64,000 nucleotides of DNA from Mumia xiangluensis (GCF_010994095.1 NZ_WJYO01000007.1:1-64000), one strand, 5' to 3'; positions 11,677 through 20,225 are shown, counted from the stretch's first letter. A program made the numbers and translations. The notes: generated by a model from the letters alone, not told the origin.

Positions 11677-12753
11677 ATGGCTGACGTCCCCTTCGCAGCA
11701 GACAGCGCGCAGTGCTGGGACGACCCCAGCAACCAGATCTGTCGACTCGTGTACCGCTGGACCGACAACGGCACCGCCGCCGAGGTCGCCGACGTCGTGC
11801 TGGCCAAGCCCGTCGCGATCATCGTGCTCATCCTCGGCGGGCTCGCCGTGCGGTGGCTCGTCAACCGGATCATCGACCGGATCGTCCGGACCGCGGCAGC
11901 CGGCACGGTTCCCGGCGCACGTGCGGCCGAGACGCTCAGCCCCGCCCTCCACGAGCGCCGCGAACAGCGTGCGCGCAGCATGGGATCGCTCCTCAAGAAC
12001 ATCTCGACGATCGTGATCTTCACCGTCGTCGCGTTCATGGTGATTGCGACGCTCGGCTACAACATCGCCCCGCTCCTCGCCTCCGCCGGCATCCTCGGCG
12101 TCGCGCTCGGCTTCGGCGCACAGAGCCTCGTCAAGGACTTCCTGTCGGGCATCTTCATGATCCTCGAGGACCAGTACGGCGTCGGCGACGTGGTCGACCT
12201 CGGCGACGCGATCGGCACCGTGGAGGCCGTCAGCATGCGCGTGACGCGGCTGCGCGACGTCAACGGCACCGTCTGGTACGTCCGCAACGGCGAGATCATC
12301 CGCGTCGGCAACCAGTCCCAGAACTGGGCGCGCACCGTCCTCGACGTGCCGGTCGGCTACGAGGTCGACCTGGCGCGCGTCCGCGAGGTCCTGCACGAGA
12401 TCGCGCACGCGCTCTGGCAGGACCCCGCCTGGAGCGGGGCCGTGCTCGAGGAACCCGAGGTGTGGGGCGTCGAGCGCTGGACCGCGGAGGGTGTGGTGGT
12501 CCGCGTCGTCCTCAAGACCGCGCCGCTGAAGCAGTGGGAGGTCGCGCGCGAGATGCGCGAGCTCATCAAGGACCGCTTCGACGCGCTCGGCATCGACATC
12601 CCGTACGCCCACGCAGCGGCCTACGGCGCTCCCCCGCAGGCCGCCGCGGCGGCGGCTGAGGCAGATGCTGCAGCGGAGACAGATGCTGCGGCGGAGGGAG
12701 ATGCCGGTCAGGACGAGACCGATCCGGAGGCGACGGAGAACCGCCGCCGGTAG
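11677..12753 (+). CDS. mscS: Small-conductance mechanosensitive channel (MscS family)
   Basis: MscS channels open on membrane tension and release solutes during hypo-osmotic shock. The 358-residue protein has helices at about 45-62, 105-125 and a pore helix 130-155 containing GILGVALGFGAQSLVKDFLSG, the Gly/Ala-packed TM3 signature. The beta domain follows (YGVGDVVDLGDAIGTVEAV; then NGEIIRVGNQSQ). The C-terminal tail about 315-350 is a simple repeat of Ala/Glu/Asp (EADAAAETDAAAEGDAG), encoded by near-repeated DNA at about 12648-12705. It ends 6 bases from the convergent haemoglobin gene. Confidence 0.92.
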   Translation: MADVPFAADSAQCWDDPSNQICRLVYRWTDNGTAAEVADVVLAKPVAIIVLILGGLAVRWLVNRIIDRIVRTAAAGTVPGARAAETLSPALHERREQRARSMGSLLKNISTIVIFTVVAFMVIATLGYNIAPLLASAGILGVALGFGAQSLVKDFLSGIFMILEDQYGVGDVVDLGDAIGTVEAVSMRVTRLRDVNGTVWYVRNGEIIRVGNQSQNWARTVLDVPVGYEVDLARVREVLHEIAHALWQDPAWSGAVLEEPEVWGVERWTAEGVVVRVVLKTAPLKQWEVAREMRELIKDRFDALGIDIPYAHAAAYGAPPQAAAAAAEADAAAETDAAAEGDAGQDETDPEATENRRR

Positions 12754-12759
12754 GAATCG

Positions 12760-13167
12760 TTAGCCCAGGTCCTCGGGCGTGTTGACCATGAACTGCGCGG
12801 CGTGGGTGACGTACGCCCAGAACTCGCGGTCGTGCTCCGGCGCCAGCGCGACGCGGTCGAGCGCCGCACGGAAGTGCAGCAGCCAGTGCTGCGCCGCCGT
12901 CGGCGTCACGGCGAACGGCGCGTGGCGCATGCGCAGGCGCGGATGTCCGCGACGCTCGGAGTACGTCGTCGGTCCGCCCCAGTACTGGACGAGGAACAGG
13001 GTGAAGCGCTCCTCGGCCGGGCCGAGGTCCTCCTCGGGGTACATCGGTCGCAGGACCGGGTCCTCGGCGACGCCCTCGTAGAAGGCAGCGACGATCGCCG
13101 CGATCGTGTCGTACCCGCCGATCGCGTCGTAGAAGGTCTGCTGCTGCTCCGCCTGGTCCTGACTCAC
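12760..13167 (-). CDS. glbO: Group II truncated haemoglobin
   Basis: TrHbO proteins bind O2 and are linked to redox or NO chemistry in actinobacteria. The protein has 135 residues. The proximal His82 is in RMRHAPF. The group II hallmark Trp at G8 is Trp95 in AAQHWLLHF. The QYWGGPTTYSERRGHPRLRMRH block is the best conserved part of the family. Start ATG 13167. The stop of the upstream thioesterase gene (13172) lies 4 bases before it, so the two probably form one minus-strand unit. Confidence 0.95.
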   Translation of the reverse strand: MSQDQAEQQQTFYDAIGGYDTIAAIVAAFYEGVAEDPVLRPMYPEEDLGPAEERFTLFLVQYWGGPTTYSERRGHPRLRMRHAPFAVTPTAAQHWLLHFRAALDRVALAPEHDREFWAYVTHAAQFMVNTPEDLG

Positions 13168-13171
13168 GCTG

Positions 13172-13984
13172 TCATTCTCCCGACCGACTCAAACCGGGCC
13201 GCAGGTATGCCGCCAGCTGATCGCGCACCTCGTCGGTGAGCTCGCGCGAACGCTGCGTGGCGGGGTCGAAGCCGACCATCACCGCCCGCGAGGTCGCGAC
13301 GACGACCGGCCCGCCACCATCGGCGGGCGTCTCGTCGACGAGCTCGGCCCGGACCTCGTACGACGAGCGTCCGACGCGACCTACACCGTTGCGGACGGCG
13401 TACGGCTCGGACCTGTACGGCGCCGGTCGCAGGAAGGTCGTCTCGTTCCGCGCGACGACCCAGGGGTGGAGCCGCGGGCCGGTCGCGGTCGTGATGAACG
13501 CGACCCGCCCCTCCTGGAAGAGCTCGAGCATCGCGACAGGGTCGACCACGCCGTCCGGACCGAGGTCGCGGACACGGATCCGCGTCGGGGCCGACGTCGT
13601 ACGCCCTTCGCTCGGCGGCACCCGGGTCAGGGTGCCGGAGCCGTCCGCCAGCGTCGTACGGGCTCGCACGTAGACGGTGCGCCCGCCGTCCTCACGGAGA
13701 TCGACGATCTCCTGCTCGACGACGCCGTCGCCGGACCAGGTGGTCTCCACCAGGAGCGGCTCGGGACGGAAGACCACCGGCGCCCGGTAGTCGACCTCGA
13801 GCCGCAGCACGTGCTCACCGCCGAGAGAGCTGCCCGTCTCGGCGGCAGCCGCGATCCGGGCCTCGCGCAGGTAGTCGGCGTACGTGACGTTGTTGACGTG
13901 CGCCAGCTGGTCGATGTCGGCCCAGCGCATCGGGCACGCGTGAACATGTCGCACCCGTTGATCGTGACAGACGGGTGCCGCCAC
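13172..13984 (-). CDS. Double-hotdog acyl-CoA thioesterase
   Basis: The 270-residue protein has two hotdog folds. The first has the 4-hydroxybenzoyl-CoA-thioesterase-like start MRWADIDQLAHVNNVTYADYLREAR with the catalytic-type Asp (about 24) and HVNN. The second begins near residue 145 (VAMLELFQEGRVAFI). Such enzymes hydrolyse acyl-CoA thioesters. The start is uncertain: GTG 13984 is the longest reading with a weak purine run upstream, but GTG 13954, just before RHVHACPMRW, would start exactly where homologous domains begin. It is followed by the truncated haemoglobin gene after 4 bases and is divergent from the fabG operon. Confidence 0.82.
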   Translation of the reverse strand: MAAPVCHDQRVRHVHACPMRWADIDQLAHVNNVTYADYLREARIAAAAETGSSLGGEHVLRLEVDYRAPVVFRPEPLLVETTWSGDGVVEQEIVDLREDGGRTVYVRARTTLADGSGTLTRVPPSEGRTTSAPTRIRVRDLGPDGVVDPVAMLELFQEGRVAFITTATGPRLHPWVVARNETTFLRPAPYRSEPYAVRNGVGRVGRSSYEVRAELVDETPADGGGPVVVATSRAVMVGFDPATQRSRELTDEVRDQLAAYLRPGLSRSGE

Positions 13985-14052
13985 CGGCTCGTCGCCCCCG
14001 GCTCCCCTGTGTCGTCGCTCACGGCGGATGGGGTACGTTGCTAGGCGACCCT

Positions 14053-14072
14053 GGCTAAGCGTGCGCTTAGCC
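14053..14072. promoter_or_regulatory. TetR-type operator upstream of fabG
   Basis: GGCTAAGCG-TG-CGCTTAGCC is a perfect palindrome with 9-bp arms. Its 16-bp core CTAAGCGNNCGCTTAG is identical to the palindrome at 20167-20182 in front of the TetR gene. It lies 37 bases before the fabG start in the divergent thioesterase/fabG region. Confidence 0.7.
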
Positions 14073-14109
14073 GGTCCCGAGCATCCGTACGAAGCATCGA
14101 GGAGAAGTT

Positions 14110-14865
14110 GTGAGCCAGCAGCGCACTGCCATCGTCACCGGCGCCGCACGCGGGATCGGCGCCGCCGTCGCGAAGCGCCTCGCGTCCGACGGGCACGCCG
14201 TCGCCGTCATCGACCTCGACGAGGCGGCCTGCGCCGCCACGGTCGACGCCATCACCGCCGCCGGCGGTAAGGCCGTGGCCATCGGCGCCGACGTCTCCGA
14301 CGAGCAGGCCGTCGCCGCCGCGTTCGAGCGCATCGTCGCCGAGCTCGGCGCTCCCACCATCCTCGTGAACAACGCGGGGATCATCCGCGACAACATGCTG
14401 TTCAAGATGTCGGTCTCCGACTGGGACTCGGTCATGGGCGTACACCTGCGCGGTGCGTTCCTGATGGCTCGCGCGGCCCAGCAGCACATGGTCGAGGCGA
14501 AGTTCGGCCGCATCGTCAACCTGTCGTCGACGTCCGCGCTCGGCAACCGTGGCCAGGCCAACTACTCGGCCGCCAAGGCCGGCATGCAGGGCTTCACCAA
14601 GACCCTCGCGATCGAGCTCGGCAAGTTCGGCGTGACCGCCAACGCGATCGCCCCCGGGTTCATCGAGACCGAGATGACCGCCGAGACCGCCGCTCGACTG
14701 GGTGTCGACTACGAGGACTTCAAGAAGTTCAGCGCGCAGCAGATCCCCGTCGCGCGCGTCGGGCAGCCCGAGGACATCGCCGCGACGACCTCGTTCCTCA
14801 CCAGCGAGGAGTCCGGCTTCGTCTCCGGCCAGGTCATCTACGTCGCCGGCGGACCGAAGGACTGA
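14110..14865 (+). CDS. fabG: SDR, 3-oxoacyl-(ACP or CoA) reductase type
   Basis: This 251-residue classical short-chain dehydrogenase has the NAD(P)-binding TGAARGIG (10-17), NNAG (87-90), catalytic Ser139/140, Tyr152 and Lys156 (QANYSAAK), and the FabG-like PGFIETEMT loop. In a beta-oxidation context it could act as a 3-hydroxyacyl-CoA dehydrogenase. GTG 14110 is used, with GGAG at 14101-14104. The phosphotransferase gene starts 1 base after the stop, so they form an operon. A palindromic operator shared with the TetR locus precedes it, which ties it to the acyl-CoA dehydrogenase/thiolase unit at 16110-20107. Confidence 0.9.
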   Translation: MSQQRTAIVTGAARGIGAAVAKRLASDGHAVAVIDLDEAACAATVDAITAAGGKAVAIGADVSDEQAVAAAFERIVAELGAPTILVNNAGIIRDNMLFKMSVSDWDSVMGVHLRGAFLMARAAQQHMVEAKFGRIVNLSSTSALGNRGQANYSAAKAGMQGFTKTLAIELGKFGVTANAIAPGFIETEMTAETAARLGVDYEDFKKFSAQQIPVARVGQPEDIAATTSFLTSEESGFVSGQVIYVAGGPKD

Positions 14866-14866
14866 C

Positions 14867-15898
14867 ATGGCCGACGAGCTCCCCGGTCTGGACCTCGACC
14901 GGCTGGGCGCCTACCTCCAGGAGAAGGTGCCCGGCCTGGTCGACGGCCCGCTCAGCGGCACCGTCATCCCCGGCGGTCGCTCGAACCTGACGTACGACGT
15001 CACCGACGGCACCACCCACGTCATCGTCCGCCGCCCGCCGCTCGGCCACGTGCTCGCCACCGCGCACGACATGAGCCGCGAGCACACGGTGATGGCCGCG
15101 CTGTGGCCGACCGACGTACCGGTCCCAAAGGTCCACGCCCTCTGCAACGACGACGAGGTCATCGGTGCCCCGTTCTACGTGATGAGCAAGGCCGAGGGCC
15201 GCGCGATCCGTCGGGCGGGCGAGCTCGAGGAGCTCGGTCCGGAGCGCACGCGTGACATCGCCGAGCGTCTCATCGACACCCTTGCGGACCTCCACTCGGT
15301 CGACCCGGCATCGGTCGGACTGGCCGAGTTCGGGCGTCCCGACGGCTACCTCGAGCGTCAGGTCCGGCGCTGGGCGAAGCAGGCGGAGGCGTCCAAGAGC
15401 CGTGAGCTCGACGGCTACGAGGAGCTGCGCGACTACCTCGCCGCGCACGTCCCGGAGCACTCCGACGCGGCGATCGTCCACGGAGACTTCCGCCTCGACA
15501 ACGCGCTGGTCGACACGTCTCCCGAGGGCAAGGACCGCATCACGGCAGTGCTCGACTGGGAGATGGCGACGCTCGGCGACCCGCTCTCCGACATCGCGCT
15601 CACCATCGTCTACCAGGAGATGGGCCGTACGACGCGCAACAACGCGGTCGCCGACGCGACCGCAGCGCCCGGGTACCCGTCGGTCGACGAGGTGCTCGAG
15701 CGCTATGCGTCGCGGAGCGGGCGGGACGTCGCGACGATGGGGTTCCATCTCGCGCTCGGCTACTTCAAGCTCGCGATCATCACCGAGGGCATCCACTACC
15801 GCTTCACGCAGGGCCAGACGGTCGGCGAAGGCTTCAGCCGGATGGGTGAGGCCACGCAGCCGCTGATCTCCGCCGGCCTCGCCTGCGCGCGCGCCTGA
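14867..15898 (+). CDS. APH-family phosphotransferase (ACAD10/11-like kinase domain)
   Basis: This 343-residue kinase-fold protein has VHGDFRLDN (about 204-212) and AVLDWEMATLGDP (about 227-239), the catalytic Asp and metal-binding Asp of aminoglycoside-phosphotransferase kinases. Proteins of this length and pattern next to acyl-CoA dehydrogenases match the kinase half of ACAD10/ACAD11, which phosphorylate 4-hydroxyacyl-CoAs before beta-oxidation. That substrate is inferred from family and context. ATG 14867 directly follows the fabG stop. Its last codons and stop lie in a 24-base sequence repeated at 15983-16006. Confidence 0.88.
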   Translation: MADELPGLDLDRLGAYLQEKVPGLVDGPLSGTVIPGGRSNLTYDVTDGTTHVIVRRPPLGHVLATAHDMSREHTVMAALWPTDVPVPKVHALCNDDEVIGAPFYVMSKAEGRAIRRAGELEELGPERTRDIAERLIDTLADLHSVDPASVGLAEFGRPDGYLERQVRRWAKQAEASKSRELDGYEELRDYLAAHVPEHSDAAIVHGDFRLDNALVDTSPEGKDRITAVLDWEMATLGDPLSDIALTIVYQEMGRTTRNNAVADATAAPGYPSVDEVLERYASRSGRDVATMGFHLALGYFKLAIITEGIHYRFTQGQTVGEGFSRMGEATQPLISAGLACARA

Positions 15899-16006
15899 CC
15901 GCCGGTCCCTGCGGCGCACGGCCTCTCCGGTCACCGCCCGCACCGCCTCTCCGGTCACCGCCCGCACGGCCTCTCCGGTCACCGCGCGCGCCTGACCGCC
16001 GGTCCC
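15886..16006. repeat. 3'-end duplication plus 24-bp tandem repeat
   Basis: A 24-base sequence spanning the end of the phosphotransferase gene, its TGA and 11 bases beyond (15886-15909) recurs exactly at 15983-16006. Between the copies, a unit containing GGCCTCTCCGGTCACCGC is repeated three times with a 24-base period. The layout suggests slippage or unequal exchange at the gene end. Confidence 0.8.
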
Positions 16007-16092
16007 GTTTGCCACGCTTGCACCGCAAATGCCGCCCGTGCCCCGCATATTTGCAGGGCACGGGCGGCATTTGCGGTGTGAGCGTGGCAAAC
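16007..16092. terminator. Large hairpin between convergent operons
   Basis: Arms of 37 bases (16007-16043 and 16056-16092) pair with 2 mismatches; the inner GCA/TGC of the 12-base loop extends the stem. It sits between the phosphotransferase gene (+) and an SDR gene (-), ending 18 bases before the latter's stop. It would work as a bidirectional terminator. The length is far beyond a normal terminator, so it may instead be a copy of a dispersed palindromic element. Confidence 0.7.
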
Positions 16093-16109
16093 GCGGCGGC
16101 TGGTTCGGG

Positions 16110-16889
16110 TCAGAAGTCGGGGCGCAGGTCCTCGACGCGCTGCTGGAGGCGGTTCATGCCTCCGAGCCAGCGGTCCGGATCCGCAGCCTTCGCGCGTACG
16201 TAGTCCGCGACCTCGGCGTGCGGCAGGATCAGGAACCGGTCGTCGCCGATCGCGGCGTACACCGTCTCCGCCACCTCCTCCGGCGTGATCGCGGTGTCCT
16301 TGAGCGTGACGTCGCCGGCCGGACCGGTGTCGTCGAGCATCGCCGTACGCACGCCTTGCGGACACAGTGCCTGTACGACGATGCCGCGGTGCCGGTACGT
16401 CGCGGACAGCCACTCGGCGTGCGCGACCGCGGCGTGCTTGCTGAGCGTGTACGGCGCCGAGCCGAGCATCATCAGCAGACCTGCAGCCGACGCCGTCGCG
16501 ACGAAGCGCCCTTCGCCGCGCTCGAGCCAGTCGGGCAGCAGCGCCCGCGCGGCACGAACGTGGGCCATCACGTTGACCTGCCACGACGCCTCGAAGTCGT
16601 CCTCGGTCGCCGCGGCGTCGCCACGGGCGATCCCGGCGTTCGCGAAGAAGACGTCGATCGCACCCAGGTGTTCGCGCGCGGCGCCAACCAGCGCGCGTAC
16701 GCCCTCCTCGGAGGCCGCGTCACCGGGTACGGCGAAGCCGCCGACCTCGTTCGCGACCCGCGCTGCGGCGTCGGCATCGAGGTCGTTGACGACGATGCGC
16801 GCACCGGCTGCTACCAGCCGGTGCGCGATCGCCCGCCCGATCCCGTTGCCGCCACCGGTGATGACGACGCCCGCGCGATCGGGCAGCAC
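16110..16889 (-). CDS. SDR family oxidoreductase
   Basis: This 259-residue short-chain dehydrogenase has the cofactor motif ITGGGNGIG (10-18), ANAG, and the catalytic YTLSK with an upstream Ser in ATASAAG. The LDADAAARVA stretch after the second strand, with an Asp at its end (NDLD), favours NAD(H). GTG 16889 lies 2 bases after the stop of the preceding SDR; a longer in-frame reading would extend into that gene without a ribosome site. It is the last gene of the acyl-CoA dehydrogenase-thiolase-SDR-SDR run. Substrate unknown; likely a hydroxyacyl-CoA or alcohol intermediate of the same pathway. Confidence 0.85.
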   Translation of the reverse strand: MLPDRAGVVITGGGNGIGRAIAHRLVAAGARIVVNDLDADAAARVANEVGGFAVPGDAASEEGVRALVGAAREHLGAIDVFFANAGIARGDAAATEDDFEASWQVNVMAHVRAARALLPDWLERGEGRFVATASAAGLLMMLGSAPYTLSKHAAVAHAEWLSATYRHRGIVVQALCPQGVRTAMLDDTGPAGDVTLKDTAITPEEVAETVYAAIGDDRFLILPHAEVADYVRAKAADPDRWLGGMNRLQQRVEDLRPDF

Positions 16890-16891
16890 CC

Positions 16892-17656
16892 TCAGACTCC
16901 GCCGGTGAGCGTCAGGCCGCCGTCGACGACGATGTTCTGACCGGTCAGCCACCCCGACTCGTGCGACAGCAGGAAGGCCACCACCGAGCCGATGTCCTCG
17001 GGCACACCGAGGCGCTTCATCGGGTACTGGGAGGCGACCTCCTCCTCACGTCCTTCATAGAGGGCGCCGGCGAACTTCGTCTTGACGACCGCCGGAGCGA
17101 CCGAGTTGACGCGCACGTCCGGACCCAGCTCGACGGCCAGCTCCTCCGTGACGTGGATCAGCATCGCCTTCGTCGCACCGTAGAACCCGATGCCCGGCGC
17201 AGGCTTGATGCCCGCGACCGACGCGACGTTCACGACGGTGCCGCCGTGCTCGCCCATCCACGCGCCGTACACCTTCTGCGTCCACGCGAGCGCGCTCAGG
17301 ACGTTGACGGCGAACATCTTCTGAGCAGCCGCGAGGTCGAGGTCGATCATGCGTCCGTACGCCGGGTTGATGCCGGTGTTGTTGACGAGGTGGTCGATCG
17401 ATCCGAACGCCTCGAGCGTCTGCGCGATCACCGCGTCCTGGTGCGCGGCGTCGTCGGCCTTGCCCGAGATGCCGAGCGCGACCTCAGGGCCACCGAGGTG
17501 GACGACCGCCTCCTGCAGAGCCTCGTCGTTGCGCGCGGTGATGCACACCCGGCCGCCCTCGGCGACGATGCGCTCGGCGACGCCGAGCCCGATGCCGCGG
17601 CTGGCGCCCGTGATGATCGCCGTACGGCCTGCGAAGCGCTTCGCCTCGCCGCTCAC
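16892..17656 (-). CDS. SDR family oxidoreductase
   Basis: This 254-residue short-chain dehydrogenase has ITGASRGIG near residue 15, VNNTGINP in place of the usual NNAG, a catalytic Ser in VASVAG, and YGATK. The C-terminal LTGQNIVVDGGLTL is typical of FabG-like SDRs. GTG 17656 overlaps the thiolase stop by 4 bases (GTGA), so translation is coupled. Start sites further upstream lie inside the thiolase gene and are rejected. Its place directly behind a thiolase suggests oxidation of the 3-hydroxyacyl-CoA that the thiolase's substrate comes from. Confidence 0.87.
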   Translation of the reverse strand: MSGEAKRFAGRTAIITGASRGIGLGVAERIVAEGGRVCITARNDEALQEAVVHLGGPEVALGISGKADDAAHQDAVIAQTLEAFGSIDHLVNNTGINPAYGRMIDLDLAAAQKMFAVNVLSALAWTQKVYGAWMGEHGGTVVNVASVAGIKPAPGIGFYGATKAMLIHVTEELAVELGPDVRVNSVAPAVVKTKFAGALYEGREEEVASQYPMKRLGVPEDIGSVVAFLLSHESGWLTGQNIVVDGGLTLTGGV

Positions 17657-18876
17657 GAGAGACGCTCGATCACCATGGCCATGCCCATGCCGCCACCGAC
17701 GCACATGGACTCGACGCCGTACTGCTTGTCGTGCCACTGCAGCGAGTTGATCAGCGTCGCCGTGATGCGCGCGCCGGTCATGCCGAACGGGTGACCGACG
17801 GCGATGGACCCGCCGTTGACGTTGAGCTTGTCCTCGTCGATCCCGAGCTGCTGCGCCGAGCCGAGCGACTGCACCGCGAACGCCTCGTTGATCTCGAAGA
17901 GGTCGATGTCGCCCAGGCTCATCCCGGCGTGCTTGAGCGCCTGCGGGATCGCCTCGACGGGGCCGAGGCCCATGATCTCGGGAGACAGACCGGTCACGCC
18001 GGTCGAGATGATGCGAGCGAGCGGCGTGAGGCCGAGGTCCTTCGCCTTCTGGTCGCTCATGATGACGAGCGCGGCCGCGCCGTCGTTGAGCGGGCAGGCG
18101 TTGCCGGCGGTCACAGTGCCGTCGGGTCGGAACACCGGCTTGAGCGAGGACACTGCCTCGTACGTGGTGCCGGCGCGCGGGCCGTCGTCCGCCGTGACCT
18201 GGGTGCCGTCGGCCAGCGTCACCGGGGTGATCTCGCGGGCCCAGAAGCCCTCGGCGATCCGCTGCTCGGTGAGGTTCTGGCTGCGTACGGCGAAGCGGTC
18301 CTGCTCCTCACGGCTCATCCCGAGAACCTGGGCGACGTTCTCCGCGGTCTGCCCCATCGCGATGTAGGCGTCGGGCAGGTTGCCGTCCTCGCGCGGGTCG
18401 GTCCACTTCTGACCGCCCTGGGCGAGTGCCTCGGTGCGCTCGACCGCGTCGTTGAAGACGGGGTTGGTGATCTCCTGACCGGGGATCGCGTCGCTGTTGC
18501 CCTTGATGAAGCGGCTGACGGTCTCGACGCCGGCGGAGATGTAGGCGTCGCCCTCGCCGGCCTTGATCGCGTGGAATGCCATGCGGGTGGTCTGCAGGCT
18601 CGACGAGCAGTAGCGGGTCACCGTGGTGCCCGGCAGGAAGTCGTAGCCGAGCAGGACCGAGACGATGCGTCCCATGTTCATGCCCTGCTCGCCACCGGGG
18701 AGACCGCATCCGAGGATCAGGTCGGTGATGTCACGCGGGTCGAGCTCCGGAACCTTGTCGAGAGCGGCGCGCACCATCTGCGCACTCAGGTCGTCGGGAC
18801 GCATGTCCTTGAGCGAGCCCTTGAACGCGCGCCCGATCGGCGAGCGCGCGGTGGAGACGATGACGGCTTCAGGCAT
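17653..18876 (-). CDS. fadA: Thiolase (acetyl-CoA C-acyltransferase)
   Basis: Thiolase cleaves 3-oxoacyl-CoA with CoA to acetyl-CoA and a shortened acyl-CoA. The 407-residue protein has nucleophile Cys90 in TVTRYCSSSLQT, His362 in GGSIAVGHPFG and the second catalytic Cys392 in ESMCVGGGMGMAM. These match degradative (FadA) rather than HMG-type thiolases. ATG 18876 is preceded by an AAGGA Shine-Dalgarno. The acyl-CoA dehydrogenase gene ends 85 bases upstream, and the following SDR overlaps by 4 bases. Confidence 0.95.
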   Translation of the reverse strand: MPEAVIVSTARSPIGRAFKGSLKDMRPDDLSAQMVRAALDKVPELDPRDITDLILGCGLPGGEQGMNMGRIVSVLLGYDFLPGTTVTRYCSSSLQTTRMAFHAIKAGEGDAYISAGVETVSRFIKGNSDAIPGQEITNPVFNDAVERTEALAQGGQKWTDPREDGNLPDAYIAMGQTAENVAQVLGMSREEQDRFAVRSQNLTEQRIAEGFWAREITPVTLADGTQVTADDGPRAGTTYEAVSSLKPVFRPDGTVTAGNACPLNDGAAALVIMSDQKAKDLGLTPLARIISTGVTGLSPEIMGLGPVEAIPQALKHAGMSLGDIDLFEINEAFAVQSLGSAQQLGIDEDKLNVNGGSIAVGHPFGMTGARITATLINSLQWHDKQYGVESMCVGGGMGMAMVIERLS

Positions 18877-18961
18877 TGAGGTGTCCTTCTCTAGGGTCCA
18901 GACTGTTCTTGAGTTGAGCCGGTGTTGCGTGGTTCCCGAGACGGTGGCGCAGACCGCGAGG

Positions 18962-20107
18962 TCAGAGCCCGAGGTCGCGCCCGATGAGCTCCTTCATGAT
19001 CTCGTTCGAGCCCGCCCAGATCTTGGTGACGCGTGCGTCCTGCCAGGCGCGCGCGACACGGTACTCGTTCATGAAGCCGTAGCCGCCGTGCAGCTGGACG
19101 CAGTGGTCGAGCACCTCGTTCTGCACCTGCGACGACAGCCACTTGACCTTGGCCGCGTCGATCGCGGTCAGCTCGCGCTCGGTGTGCGCGAGGACGGCGG
19201 CGTCGACGTACGCCTCGACGGACTCGATCCGCGTGACGAGCTCCGCGAGCAGGAACTTGTTGTGCTGGAAGGAGCCGATCGGCTGCTTGAAGGCCTGCCG
19301 CTCTTTGGCGTAGTCGATCGTCTCCAGGAGGATCTGCTTGGCGTGCGCGACGTTGGAGACGGCGCACGAGAGACGCTCCTGCGGGAGGCGCTCCATCATG
19401 GCGATGAAGCCGCGGTCGACCTCGCCGATGACCTGGGCGTCGCTCACGCGGACGTCGGAGAAGAACAGCTCGGCCGTGTCCGACTCGTTCTGGCCGACCT
19501 TGTTGAGCTTGCGGCCGCGGCTGAAGCCCTCCATGCCGGTCTCGACCGCGAAGAGCGTGATGCCCTTGGCACCCTTCTCGGGGCTCGTCCGTGCGGCGAC
19601 GACGACGAGGTCGGCCGACCAGCCGTTGGTGATGAAGGTCTTGGAGCCGTTGATGACCCACTCGTCGCCGTCGCGGACCGCGGTGGTCTTGAGCGCGGCG
19701 AGGTCGGAGCCGCCGGACGGTTCGGTCATCGCGATCGCCGTGAGCAGCTCGCCGGTGACGAAGCGCGGGAGCCAGCGCGCCTTCTGCTCGTCGGTGGTGA
19801 GCTCGACGAGATAGGGGGCGACGATGTCCGCGTGGATGCCGGTGCACGACGGGAGCGCGGCGTTGACCTTCGACAGCTCCTCGGCGAGGACGGCGTTGAA
19901 CCGGAAGTCGCCTGCCTCGGCGCCACCGAACGCCTCCGGGACCTCGAGCCCCAGGAGTCCTTGCTTGCCGGCCTCGAGCCAGTACTCGCGTGGCAGACCC
20001 TTGTCGTCGGCGTACTGCTCGACGTTCGGGAGGACGCTGCGCTCGACGAACTCTCGCACCGAAGCGCGGAAGGCCTCGTGGTCGTCCTCGAAGATAACTC
20101 GCTTCAC
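18962..20107 (-). CDS. fadE: Acyl-CoA dehydrogenase
   Basis: This FAD enzyme performs the first alpha,beta-dehydrogenation of acyl-CoA, passing electrons to ETF. The 381-residue length is normal. The N-terminal helical domain, the flavin-binding MTEPSGGSDLAALKT block (about 125-140) and WVINGSKTFITNG, and the C-terminal QLHGGYGFMNEYRVAR and AGSNEIMKELIGRDL signatures are all present. The start is GTG 20107. It lies 60 bases from the CTAAGCG-CG-CGCTTAG palindrome and is divergent from the TetR gene, so repression by that TetR is likely. First gene of the ACAD-thiolase-SDR-SDR run. Confidence 0.94.
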   Translation of the reverse strand: MKRVIFEDDHEAFRASVREFVERSVLPNVEQYADDKGLPREYWLEAGKQGLLGLEVPEAFGGAEAGDFRFNAVLAEELSKVNAALPSCTGIHADIVAPYLVELTTDEQKARWLPRFVTGELLTAIAMTEPSGGSDLAALKTTAVRDGDEWVINGSKTFITNGWSADLVVVAARTSPEKGAKGITLFAVETGMEGFSRGRKLNKVGQNESDTAELFFSDVRVSDAQVIGEVDRGFIAMMERLPQERLSCAVSNVAHAKQILLETIDYAKERQAFKQPIGSFQHNKFLLAELVTRIESVEAYVDAAVLAHTERELTAIDAAKVKWLSSQVQNEVLDHCVQLHGGYGFMNEYRVARAWQDARVTKIWAGSNEIMKELIGRDLGL

Positions 20108-20166
20108 AGAATGGCTCGCTTCATGGAGTGCCTACGGTCAATCACCGCACGATCCCCTACAGTGTA

Positions 20167-20182
20167 CTAAGCGCGCGCTTAG
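20167..20182. promoter_or_regulatory. TetR operator, acyl-CoA dehydrogenase / tetR intergenic region
   Basis: CTAAGCG-CG-CGCTTAG is a perfect 16-bp palindrome between the divergent genes, 60 bases from fadE and 43 from tetR. The identical core occurs at 14055-14070 before fabG. No third copy was noticed in the window. The size and the two-base centre resemble KstR2-type TetR sites, but the sequence differs. Confidence 0.72.
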
Positions 20183-20225
20183 CGCGATGAGGGGTCCCCG
20201 CCCCAGCACACTGCAGGAGCAGCCC

